DNA of 64,000 nucleotides from NCBI RefSeq assembly GCF_034347385.1, contig NZ_CP133777.1, positions 1,240,001-1,304,000 on the forward strand, read 5' to 3'. The position numbers and the translations under genes were made by a program. Shown here one piece after another: positions 9,376 through 19,087 of this stretch (the stretch's first letter is position 1; the number at the start of each line of letters is the position of its first letter). Under the pieces are notes generated by a model. It ran no database searches. It was given only the letters and a program-made list of their open reading frames with translations, and was not told where the DNA came from. This stretch comes from Actimicrobium sp. CCC2.4. GTDB taxonomy: Bacteria; Pseudomonadota; Gammaproteobacteria; Burkholderiales; Burkholderiaceae_D.

Positions 9376-10059
9376 ATGATCCTGCCTATTCCTGACCTAC
9401 TCAATCCCGACGAACTGGCCCGGCTCCAGGGAGCACTTGCCAGTGCTCCCTGGGAGGATGGCAAGCAGACCGCCGGCTATCAATCATCACGGGTAAAACA
9501 TAACCAGCAATTAGCCGAACAAAGTGGTCTGGCACGCCAGCTGGGCGAAGTGGTTCTCGATGCGCTGCAACGCAGTTTTTTGTTTCATTCTGCCGCGCTG
9601 GCAGATAAGGTATTTCCGCCCTTGTTCAACCGGTATGAAGCAGGACACGGTTTCGGTACCCATGTCGATAACGCTATTCGTCCGGTCGCCGGTTCATCCG
9701 GTCGCATTCGTACTGATCTGTCGGCCACCCTGTTTTTAAGCGATCCCGCCAGTTATGACGGTGGTGAGCTGGTGATCGAGGATACCTATGGCGCGCAGTC
9801 GGTCAAGTTACCGGCGGGTCACTTGATACTTTATCCCTCGACCAGCTTGCACAGGGTTAATCCGGTGCGGCGCGGCGTGAGGCTGGCCTCTTTTTTCTGG
9901 GTACAAAGCATGGTCAAGGACGATGGCGAACGCAGCCTGCTGTTTGACCTGGACATGAATATCCAGCGTCTGCGCCAGGAGCTCGGCGATGATCACGGCA
10001 CCCTGATTTCGCTGACCGGCTGTTATAACAATCTGCTGCGCCGGTGGGCGGTGCTGTGA
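9376..10059 (+). CDS. piuC: Fe(II)/2-oxoglutarate-dependent hydroxylase, PKHD type (PiuC/YbiX family)
   Basis: A 227-residue protein of normal family length. The iron-binding triad is visible as HVD (His96, Asp98) and His159 in LYPSTSLHR, and Arg169 in RRGVRL is the likely 2-oxoglutarate ligand. The family belongs to the prolyl-4-hydroxylase-like dioxygenases and is nearly always found beside a TonB siderophore receptor, as here (2 bases between the genes). Its true substrate is not established; a role in siderophore processing or iron release is usually suggested. A strong 12-bp hairpin lies about 50 bases into the coding sequence. Confidence 0.9.
   Translation: MILPIPDLLNPDELARLQGALASAPWEDGKQTAGYQSSRVKHNQQLAEQSGLARQLGEVVLDALQRSFLFHSAALADKVFPPLFNRYEAGHGFGTHVDNAIRPVAGSSGRIRTDLSATLFLSDPASYDGGELVIEDTYGAQSVKLPAGHLILYPSTSLHRVNPVRRGVRLASFFWVQSMVKDDGERSLLFDLDMNIQRLRQELGDDHGTLISLTGCYNNLLRRWAVL
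9426..9453 (+). repeat. perfect 12-bp inverted repeat inside the start of piuC
   Basis: CCAGGGAGCACT and AGTGCTCCCTGG form a perfect 12-bp stem with a TGCC loop, 50 bases after the piuC ATG. No T-run follows. It could modulate translation or transcript stability between receptor and hydroxylase genes, or be a chance product of the codons for RLQGALASAPW. Confidence 0.6.
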
Positions 10060-10245
10060 TTATTCATGCTGAAGGCGGGAATTATTTTATTCGTCGTGTC
10101 GATCACAGGGCAGGTAACTGATGTGGACGGCAACGGATTAGCGCTGGCCTGATATCCTTGCGGGTTGTTAAGTATCCGGTGCAACCCGAAACGGTCGCCG
10201 GATGCCTTTGCTTTTTGATTGAAGTTGCCCTCCGTGAGAAGTGCC

Positions 10246-10890
10246 ATGTCGCAAAATAAGTTCGACCAGTCCACCAGCGCCTTGCCCCAAGCCGTGCTGG
10301 AATACGCCACCACCTGCGAGCTGCCGACACCCTGGGCGACCTTCCGCCTGCATGCCTTCACGGAAGCCGCCACCGGCAAGGAACATCTGGCGATGGCGCT
10401 GGGCGATGTCGGCGATGGTGCCCCGGTGCTGGCACGGATGCATTCGGAATGCCTGACCGGCGATGCGCTGTTCAGCCAACGCTGCGATTGCGGCGCCCAG
10501 CTTGAAGCAGCACTGAAGAAGATTGCCGACGAAGGCCGTGGCGTGCTGCTGTACCTGCGCCAGGAAGGGCGCGGCATCGGCCTGGTCAACAAGTTGCGCG
10601 CCTATCATTTGCAGGATGGCGGTGCTGATACCGTCGAAGCCAACCAGGCACTGGGCTTTCTGCCGGACCAGCGCAATTACAGCCTGGTGCTGCCGATGCT
10701 GGCCCATCTGGGCATCACGTCGCTGCGCCTGATGACCAACAATCCGCGCAAGATCAATGCGCTGGCCGTCCTCGGCATCGACGTCGCCGAACGTATTCCG
10801 CTGCTGGTCGAACGCACCACTTTCAATACCCGTTACCTCGATACCAAGGCTGCCAAGCTGGGTCATCTGATTAAGCCCGACAAGCAATAA
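10246..10890 (+). CDS. ribA: GTP cyclohydrolase II
   Basis: A 214-residue protein of the RibA family, which opens GTP to 2,5-diamino-6-ribosylamino-4-pyrimidinone 5'-phosphate, the first step of riboflavin synthesis. The zinc cysteines appear in [18 protein letters not shown] and the catalytic and GTP-binding stretch is [16 protein letters not shown]. It is the stand-alone form, without the RibB domain often fused in betaproteobacteria. The ATG at 10246 is chosen because residues before it do not belong to the family. No FMN riboswitch is visible in the 186 bases upstream. An EamA transporter gene follows after 4 bases. Confidence 0.93.
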   Translation: MSQNKFDQSTSALPQAVLEYATTCELPTPWATFRLHAFTEAATGKEHLAMALGDVGDGAPVLARMHSECLTGDALFSQRCDCGAQLEAALKKIADEGRGVLLYLRQEGRGIGLVNKLRAYHLQDGGADTVEANQALGFLPDQRNYSLVLPMLAHLGITSLRLMTNNPRKINALAVLGIDVAERIPLLVERTTFNTRYLDTKAAKLGHLIKPDKQ

Positions 10891-10894
10891 GCGG

Positions 10895-11803
10895 ATGACG
10901 ACACTGCCGGATAGTACTGCCCGCAAGACCTTCCTGATCGGCCTGGCCATCGCCGTGACCGGCGCGATCCTGTTCTCGACCAAGGCCATCGTGGCCAAGC
11001 TGATCTATCGCTACAACGTCGATGCTGTCACGTTGATCGCCTTCCGAATGCTGTTCTCGCTACCGTTTTTTCTGGTCATCGCGTTCTGGAAAATGCGGTC
11101 CGAGCCAGCCCTGTCGAATGCCGAGCGGGCACGCATCGTAGTGCTCGGTCTGCTGGGTTATTACCTGTCGAGCTTTCTTGATTTCCTTGGCCTGCAATAC
11201 ATCAGCGCCGGCCTGGAACGGCTGATCCTGTTTTTGACGCCCTCGTTCGTGCTGCTGATTTCAGCACTCTTCCTGAAGAAAAAAATTACCCCGCTCGAGT
11301 GGGGCGCGCTGCTCATTTCGTACGTCGGCATGCTGCTGGTGTTTGTGCACGATGCCCGAACCGGCGGTGCCAACGTGCTGCTTGGCGCGTCGCTGGTACT
11401 CGGTGCGGCCGTATCGTACTCGCTGTATCTGCTGGCTTCCGGCGAAATGGTGCGGCGGGTTGGCGTGCTGCGGCTGGTGTCGTATGCGATGTGCGTCTCG
11501 AGCGCGGCCTGCATCGGCCAGTTCTTTTTGCTGCGTCCGGCCGGCATGCTGGTACAGCCGATGGAGGTCTACTGGCTGTCGCTGTTCAATGCGTTTTTCT
11601 GTACGGTGCTGCCGGTGCTGATGACGATGTTCGCGGTGGCGCGCATCGGTGCCGGCACCGCGTCGCAGGCCGGCATGGTCGGTCCGGTCTCGACGCTGTT
11701 TCTGGGAGCGATGATCCTTGACGAGCCGATCACCGGTTTCCAACTGGCCGGTACCGGTCTGGTGCTGGCCGGGATCTACCTGTTGTCCCGCAAAAAAGCG
11801 TGA
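10895..11803 (+). CDS. EamA/DMT-family transporter
   Basis: A 302-residue inner-membrane protein with about ten hydrophobic helices in two repeats of five, the usual layout of drug/metabolite transporters. Recognisable stretches are FSTKAIVAKLIYRYNVDAVTLIAFR near the start (first repeat) and GTASQAGMVGPVSTLFLGAM near the end, where substrate-lining helices lie. It starts 4 bases after ribA and is probably cotranscribed. That pairing could hint at export of a flavin-related or other metabolite, but the family is too broad for a substrate call. Confidence 0.85.
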   Translation: MTTLPDSTARKTFLIGLAIAVTGAILFSTKAIVAKLIYRYNVDAVTLIAFRMLFSLPFFLVIAFWKMRSEPALSNAERARIVVLGLLGYYLSSFLDFLGLQYISAGLERLILFLTPSFVLLISALFLKKKITPLEWGALLISYVGMLLVFVHDARTGGANVLLGASLVLGAAVSYSLYLLASGEMVRRVGVLRLVSYAMCVSSAACIGQFFLLRPAGMLVQPMEVYWLSLFNAFFCTVLPVLMTMFAVARIGAGTASQAGMVGPVSTLFLGAMILDEPITGFQLAGTGLVLAGIYLLSRKKA

Positions 11804-11863
11804 TACGGTATCGCTCGTTCAGTTTCACCCTCGACCAACATAAAAATAATCAGGAGCATCAGC

Positions 11864-12838
11864 ATGGCAAAAGCAATTCGCATCTTCAGGACCGGCGGGC
11901 CGGAAGTACTGGAATACGTCGACGTCGAGGTCGGTGATCCGGGTCCGGGTGAAGCGCGCGTGCGCCAGGAAGCCTGCGGCCTGAACTTCATCGACGTGTA
12001 CTTCCGCACCGGCCTGTATCCGCAGCCGCTGCCAGCCGGTATCGGCATGGAAGGTGCCGGCGTGATCGAAGCCCTTGGCGCCGGCGTGACCCACCTGAAA
12101 GTCGGCGACCGCGTTGCTTATGCCGGCCGGCCGACCGGTGCCTACGCCGATGTGCGCGTGATGCCGGCAGCCATTCTGGTTCGGGTGCCGGATGCCATCG
12201 GTCTTGATACTGCGGCTGCGATGATGTTGCAGGGCATGACCGTGCAATACCTGTTCCGTCGCACCTTCCCGCTGCGCGGCGGCGAAACCATCCTGTTCCA
12301 CGCCGCTGCCGGTGGTGTCGGCCTGATCGCCTGTCAATGGGCCAGAGCGCTTGGCGTGACGATGATCGGCACCGTCGGTTCGGACGAAAAAGGCGCGCTG
12401 GCGAAAGCCCACGGCTGCACCCACGTGATCAACTACAACACTGAAAACTTTGTCGAGCGCGTCAAGGAAATCACCAACGGTGCCGGCGTGCCGGTGGTCT
12501 ACGATTCGATCGGTGCGGATACCTTTACCCAGTCGCTTGATTGCCTGTCGCCGCTCGGCCTGATGGTCAGCTACGGCAGCGCCTCCGGTCCGGTGCCGCC
12601 GTTCACGCTTAACGAACTGGTCTCGCGCGGCTCGCTGTTCATCACGCGCCCGACGCTGTTTTCGCACGCCGCCAAACGCGAAGACCTCGAAGCCATGGCC
12701 GCCGAACTGTTCGGTATGGTCGAGAGCGGCAAGGTCAGCATCGAGATCAATCAGCGCTATCGGCTGGCAGACGCCGCCAGCGCCCACCGTGACCTCGAAG
12801 CGCGCAAGACGACCGGCTCCACCATTCTGATTCCATGA
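11864..12838 (+). CDS. NADPH:quinone oxidoreductase, zeta-crystallin type
   Basis: A 324-residue medium-chain dehydrogenase/reductase without the zinc-ligand pattern of alcohol dehydrogenases. The family start AKAIRIFRTGGPEVLEY, the stretch GLNFIDVYFRTGLYP and the NADPH-binding glycine motif AAAGGVGLIACQWARALG match QorA-like quinone reductases. It should reduce quinones using NADPH in the cytoplasm. An AGGAG sits about 12 bases before the ATG. It is followed within a few bases by a tiny membrane-protein gene. Confidence 0.9.
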   Translation: MAKAIRIFRTGGPEVLEYVDVEVGDPGPGEARVRQEACGLNFIDVYFRTGLYPQPLPAGIGMEGAGVIEALGAGVTHLKVGDRVAYAGRPTGAYADVRVMPAAILVRVPDAIGLDTAAAMMLQGMTVQYLFRRTFPLRGGETILFHAAAGGVGLIACQWARALGVTMIGTVGSDEKGALAKAHGCTHVINYNTENFVERVKEITNGAGVPVVYDSIGADTFTQSLDCLSPLGLMVSYGSASGPVPPFTLNELVSRGSLFITRPTLFSHAAKREDLEAMAAELFGMVESGKVSIEINQRYRLADAASAHRDLEARKTTGSTILIP

Positions 12839-12845
12839 GGACTGC

Positions 12846-13019
12846 ATGAACGTCACTCCCCCGAAAGATCCGCGGCCCAACCCGATGGACCATCCCGACG
12901 AACAGCAGCCGGACGGATCCGATGGCTCGCCCAAGTTCGGACGGCTGCTGATCGTACTGGCGATTGCGGTGATCATGATCGTCGGCATTACATTCGGATC
13001 GCAGGCGTACTTTTCCTGA
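12846..13019 (+). CDS. small single-span membrane protein, unknown function
   Basis: A 57-codon reading frame, ATG at 12846 and TGA at 13017, starting 7 bases after the quinone reductase stop with GAGGA just upstream of its ATG. The N-terminal half is hydrophilic and rich in Pro and Asp (PPKDPRPNPMDHPDEQQPDG). The C-terminal part is one hydrophobic helix (LLIVLAIAVIMIVGITFG). I do not recognise the family. The ribosome-binding site, tight spacing and clean amphipathic split argue that it is a real gene in an operon with the reductase. Confidence 0.6.
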   Translation: MNVTPPKDPRPNPMDHPDEQQPDGSDGSPKFGRLLIVLAIAVIMIVGITFGSQAYFS

Positions 13020-13246
13020 TTGGTGATGATGTGCGGGGTGCCTCTGACAGGACCTGGGCAAACGGTGTCAGGTATCAATGCGGTGTAATTGGCGTTGCGA
13101 AGCTCTGTCTCTGCAGCACTTGTTGCGCTAGCGCAGTAACCCGGTGGTTGAACACTCTTAGAATTTGACGGCCCTGCCGACACCTTCCCGTGGTGTCCGG
13201 CGGGTCCGTTGCATTCCACGATACGCCACCATGAAGACCCGACGCC

Positions 13247-15307
13247 ATGTCCGACCATCCGGCCAGCCACGCTCCTGAAGTGGTTCATTGCTCCTCCTCG
13301 CAGCCCGCTGCGAGCCGGCTGCGGGTGATCGAGAGTCTGGTCCCCGTCGCCCTTGCCGAAGTCACTGCGCAGCTGCCAGGCTTCATCGAACGCCTGGCTG
13401 ACGCGATGTTCCGGCTCTCTGACCAAAGCGTGTTGCCCAACGAAGCCAGGCTCAGTTTCCATGCCTGGAATTACCTCGGAAAAAACGCCGGTCAGTTGCA
13501 GCGTGGCGTGCTCGACCAGCTCTCGCAGGCGTGGCTCGGCGAAATCGCCGCGCTCGACCAGACGCCGTTGTCCGGCACGCTACAAACTGCGCCCGACTTG
13601 AGGCTGGTTAGCCTCGAGGAAATGGAAAGCCGGGTTCTGATCGGCAACCTGTCCCAGGCCGTCGAGCTGGAGAATTCGGCCGCGCTGGTCGCACTCAATA
13701 TCCGGCTGGGCCGGCTGCTGCAGCGCGATGTCATCAGCATTGCCCATAATCCGTTTCGACCGGCCGTGTTCGCGCGGGCCGTGCACGATGCCTGGTGCCG
13801 CTTCGATGGGTCGGACCAGTCGCACCGGCTGGTCTTGCGCCTGCTGCGTCCTGAGGTCCTGATCGATTTTGCGCCGTTACTGACAGCCCTCAATGGGGCG
13901 CTGATCGCCCGCGGTATCGTGCCGGACTTGCTCGATGATTACCGCAGTCGCCAGTCGTCACGGCCGTCGCCAGCGCCGGCCGGAGTGGCTGACGCCGCGC
14001 TGCGGCACAAACTCGAAGAGTGGCTCAATCAGGTCGATGGCGAACCGGTCGCTGCAAGTGCAGCCGGTCCCTGCGCGACCCTGCTCGGCTATCTCGATGA
14101 CTTGCGCCAGGCAGCGCCGGTGGCGAGCTTGCGTGAGGCGATACGGCAGGCACCAGCCGATGCGCTGACACCGGCCGACCACAATGCGATTGAATTACTG
14201 GCCCGTATGTTTGACTTCGTATTCGGTGATTCGACCATTCCGGAGCACGTCAAGCAATTGCTCCGGCGCTTGCAGGTGCCGCTGCTCAGGACCGCGCTGG
14301 TCGACAAGGATTTTTTTTTCAGTCCGGCCTGTCCGCCGCGGCGCTTGCTCGACCAGCTGGCTGCATCGGGGCGCGGCTTGCAGCACGATGCGTTCGCCGA
14401 TGATCCGCTGTACCGGCTCATCGAGCAGATTGTCGAGCGAGTGCAACGTGAATTCGATCAGCAGATCGGCATGTACAGCACGGTCGTCGCCGACCTCGAA
14501 GCGTATCTGCTGGCCGAACAGGAGACCGAGCATAGTGCATTGCGACCACGTATCGATGAAGCACGACGCCAGGAAAACATGCAGCAGGCGCGCGAGCTGG
14601 CCGGGAACGATATTGCCCGGCGCATCGAGAGCGGCGAGGTAGCGGGTTTCGTCGAAGTCTTCCTGGAAACCCAATGGATCCACATTCTGGTGCTTGCCCA
14701 CAGCGTTGCGGCACGCAAGCCGGAAGCGCTCGACAAAGCCTTGCAGGCGATGGATGACCTGATCTGGAGCGTACGTCCCAAGGTCAGTCCGCAAGAACGC
14801 AAGGAGCTGGTCAGCAAGTTGCCGGCCCTGCTGTCGCTGATCAATGCCTGGCTCAATGCGGTTAAATGGGATGCGCCGGAGCGAGTGACGTTTTTTTCGA
14901 ATCTGGCCGAACGCCATGCTGCCATCGTGCGCTTGCCGGCCGAGCGCTCACCGCGTCATCGCATCGAGCTGGCGGTCAATGTGGCCCAAAAGGCCAGCGA
15001 GCGCCGGCTCAACCGACGCGCCCGCGAAATGCACGACGTACCGCTTGATCAGTTCGTGCATGTGGTCGACAGCATCGAGCCGGGCAGTTGGGTCCGGTTT
15101 GTGCGCAGCAATGGCAATGCCGGTACGTTCCGGCTGGCCTGGATCAGTCGGCTGCGCACGCGCTTCGTGTTCAGCAGCCGGCACAGTGAAGAATCCTTTG
15201 TGTTTACTGCCGGTGAATTGGCCTCTGCCTTGCGCGAGCAGGGCGCGGAGGTCTTGCCGCACGGGTCGGTGGTGACCCGTGCACTGGCGGCGGCACTAGA
15301 GCAGTAA
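13247..15307 (+). CDS. DUF1631 family protein
   Basis: A 686-residue cytoplasmic protein. The region around residues 305-420 (LARMFDFVFGDSTIPEHVK, RLQVPLLRTALVDKDFF, CPPRRLLDQLAASGRGL) carries the recognisable DUF1631 pattern found mainly in Burkholderiales and some gammaproteobacteria. The last 110 residues (PGSWVRFVRSNGNAGTFRLA and on) look like a PilZ-type beta barrel, so binding of cyclic di-GMP is possible but not proven. Function of the family is unknown. The gene stands alone and converges on the lipoprotein gene that ends 12 bases later on the other strand. Confidence 0.8.
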   Translation: MSDHPASHAPEVVHCSSSQPAASRLRVIESLVPVALAEVTAQLPGFIERLADAMFRLSDQSVLPNEARLSFHAWNYLGKNAGQLQRGVLDQLSQAWLGEIAALDQTPLSGTLQTAPDLRLVSLEEMESRVLIGNLSQAVELENSAALVALNIRLGRLLQRDVISIAHNPFRPAVFARAVHDAWCRFDGSDQSHRLVLRLLRPEVLIDFAPLLTALNGALIARGIVPDLLDDYRSRQSSRPSPAPAGVADAALRHKLEEWLNQVDGEPVAASAAGPCATLLGYLDDLRQAAPVASLREAIRQAPADALTPADHNAIELLARMFDFVFGDSTIPEHVKQLLRRLQVPLLRTALVDKDFFFSPACPPRRLLDQLAASGRGLQHDAFADDPLYRLIEQIVERVQREFDQQIGMYSTVVADLEAYLLAEQETEHSALRPRIDEARRQENMQQARELAGNDIARRIESGEVAGFVEVFLETQWIHILVLAHSVAARKPEALDKALQAMDDLIWSVRPKVSPQERKELVSKLPALLSLINAWLNAVKWDAPERVTFFSNLAERHAAIVRLPAERSPRHRIELAVNVAQKASERRLNRRAREMHDVPLDQFVHVVDSIEPGSWVRFVRSNGNAGTFRLAWISRLRTRFVFSSRHSEESFVFTAGELASALREQGAEVLPHGSVVTRALAAALEQ

Positions 15308-15319
15308 AGTCAGCTTACG

Positions 15320-15943
15320 TCACTGCGCCATCTTCAGGTCGATGGTGCGTGCCATGCCATTTTTGCCCGGAAAGTCGGCGAAGGCGCTGTGCACCATGTA
15401 CGGCATCACGGCGGGCAGCGACGGATTCTCGCCCTGGCTGTTGACGCGCACGTCGTACAGACTCTTGCCATCGGCATGGCGCGCGATCAGCACGTGTAGT
15501 TGCCGGCGATGGAGTTGGTAGATGCGTTCCTGGTAATCGATGACCGGTGGTCCGCGGAAAAACGGATCGTAGCCAAAGCCGAAATGGCGTCGCGAATAAA
15601 ATCCGCCGCCATAAAAGAACGGATCGCCGTAGACCGGTTGCACGGTGCGGACATCGACCACATCGACGTTATAGGACAGCGTGATCTTCAGGCTAGGCGC
15701 GTTGCCGGTGCCGGTTTCGGCTTCGTTCAGGCCAAGCCGGCGCACGTCATTGCGCACGAGGTTTTCATAGGTCAGGTATTCGAGGTCCTTGTCCTGGGCC
15801 CGAGTGCGTTCGAAGACATAGGTGCGGTTGGGCAGATCGGCTGGCCAGTCACTGAAGACGGTGACATTGCTGCGCACGGTGCTGGCACAACCGGCCAGCA
15901 TCACGAGCAGCACTGCCAGCAGGGGCAGGGTGAGGCGTTTCAT
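15320..15943 (-). CDS. DUF4136-type lipoprotein
   Basis: A 207-residue protein with a lipoprotein signal: MKRLTLPLLAVLLVMLAGCAS, lipobox LAGC. The start at 15943 is preferred over an upstream in-frame codon because AAGGAG lies six bases before it. The mature part, with VFSDWPADLPNRTYVFER early and an aromatic-rich GDPFFYGGGFYSRRHFGFGY stretch, fits the DUF4136 group of outer-membrane-attached proteins of unknown function. It probably faces the periplasm. Confidence 0.75.
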   Translation of the reverse strand: MKRLTLPLLAVLLVMLAGCASTVRSNVTVFSDWPADLPNRTYVFERTRAQDKDLEYLTYENLVRNDVRRLGLNEAETGTGNAPSLKITLSYNVDVVDVRTVQPVYGDPFFYGGGFYSRRHFGFGYDPFFRGPPVIDYQERIYQLHRRQLHVLIARHADGKSLYDVRVNSQGENPSLPAVMPYMVHSAFADFPGKNGMARTIDLKMAQ

Positions 15944-16014
15944 AGTGATCTCCTTGGACAATGGCGATCAGGCTAGCGCGTTTTGGGAAATGCTGCCTGC
16001 AGCGCTCGCCACGG

Positions 16015-16356
16015 TTAGCGCGGGTTCTCGAAAAAAATGTAATTCGAGCCGAAATCACTGATCTCGAAATACACTTTTTTCTCGCCGGGGTCGGCGATCA
16101 TGTTCAGGTTTTCATCGAGCACGCCATAGCCGAAGCGATAGGCGCGCGGCTTGTTGTCATCGGTGCCCATCGCGGTGGTGATCTTGTCGATACCAATGAA
16201 GCGACGCACCAGCTTGTCGCCGGCATAGAACTCCAGCACGCCGTTGGTGCCGGTCCAGTTTTGTACTGACCGGCTGATCTTGTTCTGCTGCTCTTTTGTG
16301 CACGCTGCGGTCAACAACACTAAAGCGCACAGCAAACCTGTTGACACAATTCTCAT
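16015..16356 (-). CDS. small putative lipoprotein, unknown function
   Basis: A 113-residue protein whose N-terminus MRIVSTGLLCALVLLTAAC ends in a lipobox (LTAAC). The rest is soluble, with no domain that I recognise; it includes VLEFYAGDKLVRRFIGIDK and ends FGSNYIFFENPR. It is transcribed divergently from pepN with about 60 bases between the starts, and is followed by the DUF4136 lipoprotein on the same strand. Confidence 0.7.
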   Translation of the reverse strand: MRIVSTGLLCALVLLTAACTKEQQNKISRSVQNWTGTNGVLEFYAGDKLVRRFIGIDKITTAMGTDDNKPRAYRFGYGVLDENLNMIADPGEKKVYFEISDFGSNYIFFENPR

Positions 16357-16417
16357 GCCTGGCTCCGATCCTTGTAAAATGCCACGTTGCGTTAAACGTC
16401 GAGAAGATTACCATCCC

Positions 16418-19066
16418 ATGCGTACTGAAAATCCCCCCACCATCTTTCGCGAGCAGTACACACCGCCCGCTTATTTTGTCGATACCGTCGACATGGGGTT
16501 CGATCTCGATCCAGTCGAGACGCGCGTCACCACCCGCATCCAGCTTACCCGCAATGTTGCCAGTGACGACCACACGATTACCCTATCCGGCGATGAACTG
16601 AAGCTGGTCAATATCAGCATGAACGGCAAGCGACTCGACGAGCAGGCTTACCAGCTCCTCGATGGCACGCTGCGCATCGCCAACGCGCCGGACCAGGCCA
16701 CGCTCGAGATCGAGACCGCCCTCGCGCCGCAGCACAATACCTCGCTGATGGGCCTGTACGTTTCGAGCGGCAATTTCTTTACCCAGTGCGAAGCAGAAGG
16801 CTTCCGCAAGATTACCTACTTCCCTGATCGTCCCGACGTGATGGCCAAATACACCGTGACGCTGCGCGCCGACAAGGCTGCCTATCCGGTGCTGCTGTCG
16901 AATGGCAACCTGATCGATCAGGGCGACCTCGACGATGGCCGCCATTTTGCGCTGTGGGAAGACCCGTTCAAGAAACCTTCCTATCTGTTTGCGCTGGTGG
17001 CCGGCAAGCTGGTCTGCCAGGAAGAAACCATGCGGCTCAAGTCGGGTCGCGACGTCCTGCTGCAAGTCTGGGTCGAACCCGGCAACCTCGACAAGACCCA
17101 GCACGCGATGGATTCGCTGAAGAACAGCATTACCTGGGACGAAGAGCGCTTCGGGCTGGAGCTGGATCTGGACCGCTTCATGATCGTCGCCGTCGGCGAC
17201 TTCAACATGGGTGCAATGGAGAACAAGGGCCTCAACGTCTTCAACACCAAGTTCGTGCTGGCCAATCCGCGCATCGCGACCGATGTCGATTACGCCAACA
17301 TCGAATCAGTGGTCGGCCATGAATATTTTCATAACTGGACCGGCAACCGCGTGACTTGCCGCGACTGGTTCCAGCTCTCGCTCAAGGAAGGCCTGACGGT
17401 CTTCCGTGACCAGGAATTTTCGGCCGATCTGGTTGGCTCCGAATCGGGTCGTGCGGTCAAGCGCATCGAGGATGTGCGCGTGTTGCGGCAGGCCCAGTTT
17501 CCGGAAGATGCCGGTCCGATGGCGCACTCGGTGCGGCCTGATTCGTATCTCGAGATCAACAATTTCTATACCGTCACGATCTACGAAAAGGGTGCTGAAG
17601 TGGTCCGCATGTACCAGACCCTGTTCGGTCGCGACGGCTTCCGCAAAGGCATGGACCTGTACTTCGAGCGGCACGATGGCCAGGCCGTCACCTGCAATGA
17701 TTTCCGTGCCGCGATGGTCGATGCCAACGGACGCGACCTGAGCCAGTTCGAGCGCTGGTACAGCCAGGCAGGCACGCCGCAAGTCAGCGTCAGCACCCGC
17801 TACGATGCGGCCGCCGGCACCTATGCGATCACGCTGGCCCAGCACTGCGCTGCCACGCCCGGCCAGCCCGACAAGCTGCCGTTCCATATTCCGGTGGCGG
17901 TTGGCCTGCTAAACAGCAAGGGCGACGACATGACGCTGCTCTTGCAGGGCAGTGCGGCCGTCAGCACGACGCCGCAGCATACCGTCGTGCTCGAACTTAC
18001 CGAGGCGGAACAGACTTTCATTTTTACCGGCGTGACGGAGCAACCGGTGCCATCGATACTGCGTGATTTCTCAGCACCGGTGGTGCTGAGCGTCGATTAC
18101 AGCGATGACGAACTGGCCTTCCTGATGGCCCACGACAGCGATGCCTTCAATCGCTGGGAAGCCGGCCAGCGACTGGCGACGCGCCGCTTGCTGGCACTGG
18201 TCAGCGATAGCGCCGCCAACGCCGACAGCTTGCTGGCCGAGGCCTTGCGCGCCACGCTCAACGACCGCGAGCTCGGTGCCTCGTTTCGCGAAGTGATCCT
18301 GACGCTGCCCTCCGAAACCATGATTGCCGAAGCGCTGGCCGTGATTGACCCGCAAGCCATCCATCGCGCGCGTCAAGCCTTGCGCGTGGCGCTGGCAACG
18401 ACTTTGCGCACCGACCTCGAAGCCGCCTATGCCGACAACCTGACGCCGGGTGCCTACCAGCCCGATGCGATCTCGTCGGGCAAGCGCGCGTTGAAGAATG
18501 TCGCGCTGTCGCTGTTGGCGGAACTCGACGATGCCGCGGTCCATGCACTGGCGCAAACGCAATACGACGCCGCCGGCAACATGACCGACCGGCTGGCGGC
18601 GCTGGCGGTGCTGATCAATACCGGCGCACCAGGGCGGGATGCGGCACTGGCCGGTTTCTATCAGGAGTTCGAAGCCGATCCGCTGGTTATCGACAAGTGG
18701 TTCACGCTGCAGGCGATGGCGCGTGGCACCGATGTCGCTGCGGTTCGCGCCCTGATGCAGCACCCGGCCTTTACCCTGAAAAATCCGAACCGCGCACGCA
18801 GCCTGGTGTTCAGTTTTTGCAATGGCAATCCGGCGCAATTCCATGCCAGTGATGGCAGCGGCTATGCGTTCTGGGCCGAGCAGGTCATCGCGCTCAATGG
18901 CATCAATCCGCAAGTCGCGGCCCGCCTTGCGCGTTCGCTCGACCGGTGGCGCAAATTTGCCCCGGCACGCCAGCCACTGATGCAGCAAGCACTCAAGCAG
19001 GTTGCCGGCTCGGCAGCTCTCTCGACCGATGTAATGGAAGTGATCAACAAGGCACTTGCCAACTGA
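16418..19066 (+). CDS. pepN: aminopeptidase N (M1 family)
   Basis: An 882-residue zinc aminopeptidase, close to the 870 of E. coli PepN. The exopeptidase motif GAMEN (in GAMENKGLNVFNTKF) and the zinc site HEYFHNWTGNR, with a second Glu 19 residues after it in LKEGLT, are intact. It removes N-terminal residues from peptides in the cytoplasm. The ATG at 16418 begins MRTENPPTIFREQYTPP, the usual family start; the open frame continues upstream without meaning. A TAAAAT hexamer at 16375 is a candidate -10. The fbp gene follows after 21 bases. Confidence 0.95.
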   Translation: MRTENPPTIFREQYTPPAYFVDTVDMGFDLDPVETRVTTRIQLTRNVASDDHTITLSGDELKLVNISMNGKRLDEQAYQLLDGTLRIANAPDQATLEIETALAPQHNTSLMGLYVSSGNFFTQCEAEGFRKITYFPDRPDVMAKYTVTLRADKAAYPVLLSNGNLIDQGDLDDGRHFALWEDPFKKPSYLFALVAGKLVCQEETMRLKSGRDVLLQVWVEPGNLDKTQHAMDSLKNSITWDEERFGLELDLDRFMIVAVGDFNMGAMENKGLNVFNTKFVLANPRIATDVDYANIESVVGHEYFHNWTGNRVTCRDWFQLSLKEGLTVFRDQEFSADLVGSESGRAVKRIEDVRVLRQAQFPEDAGPMAHSVRPDSYLEINNFYTVTIYEKGAEVVRMYQTLFGRDGFRKGMDLYFERHDGQAVTCNDFRAAMVDANGRDLSQFERWYSQAGTPQVSVSTRYDAAAGTYAITLAQHCAATPGQPDKLPFHIPVAVGLLNSKGDDMTLLLQGSAAVSTTPQHTVVLELTEAEQTFIFTGVTEQPVPSILRDFSAPVVLSVDYSDDELAFLMAHDSDAFNRWEAGQRLATRRLLALVSDSAANADSLLAEALRATLNDRELGASFREVILTLPSETMIAEALAVIDPQAIHRARQALRVALATTLRTDLEAAYADNLTPGAYQPDAISSGKRALKNVALSLLAELDDAAVHALAQTQYDAAGNMTDRLAALAVLINTGAPGRDAALAGFYQEFEADPLVIDKWFTLQAMARGTDVAAVRALMQHPAFTLKNPNRARSLVFSFCNGNPAQFHASDGSGYAFWAEQVIALNGINPQVAARLARSLDRWRKFAPARQPLMQQALKQVAGSAALSTDVMEVINKALAN

Positions 19067-19087
19067 ACCGAAAGCAAAGAGACCATC

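Noticed and set aside
11825-13462. A 545-codon minus-strand frame across the quinone reductase and the gap after it
   Set aside because: Antisense to a clear reductase gene, with no family motif and low-complexity composition.
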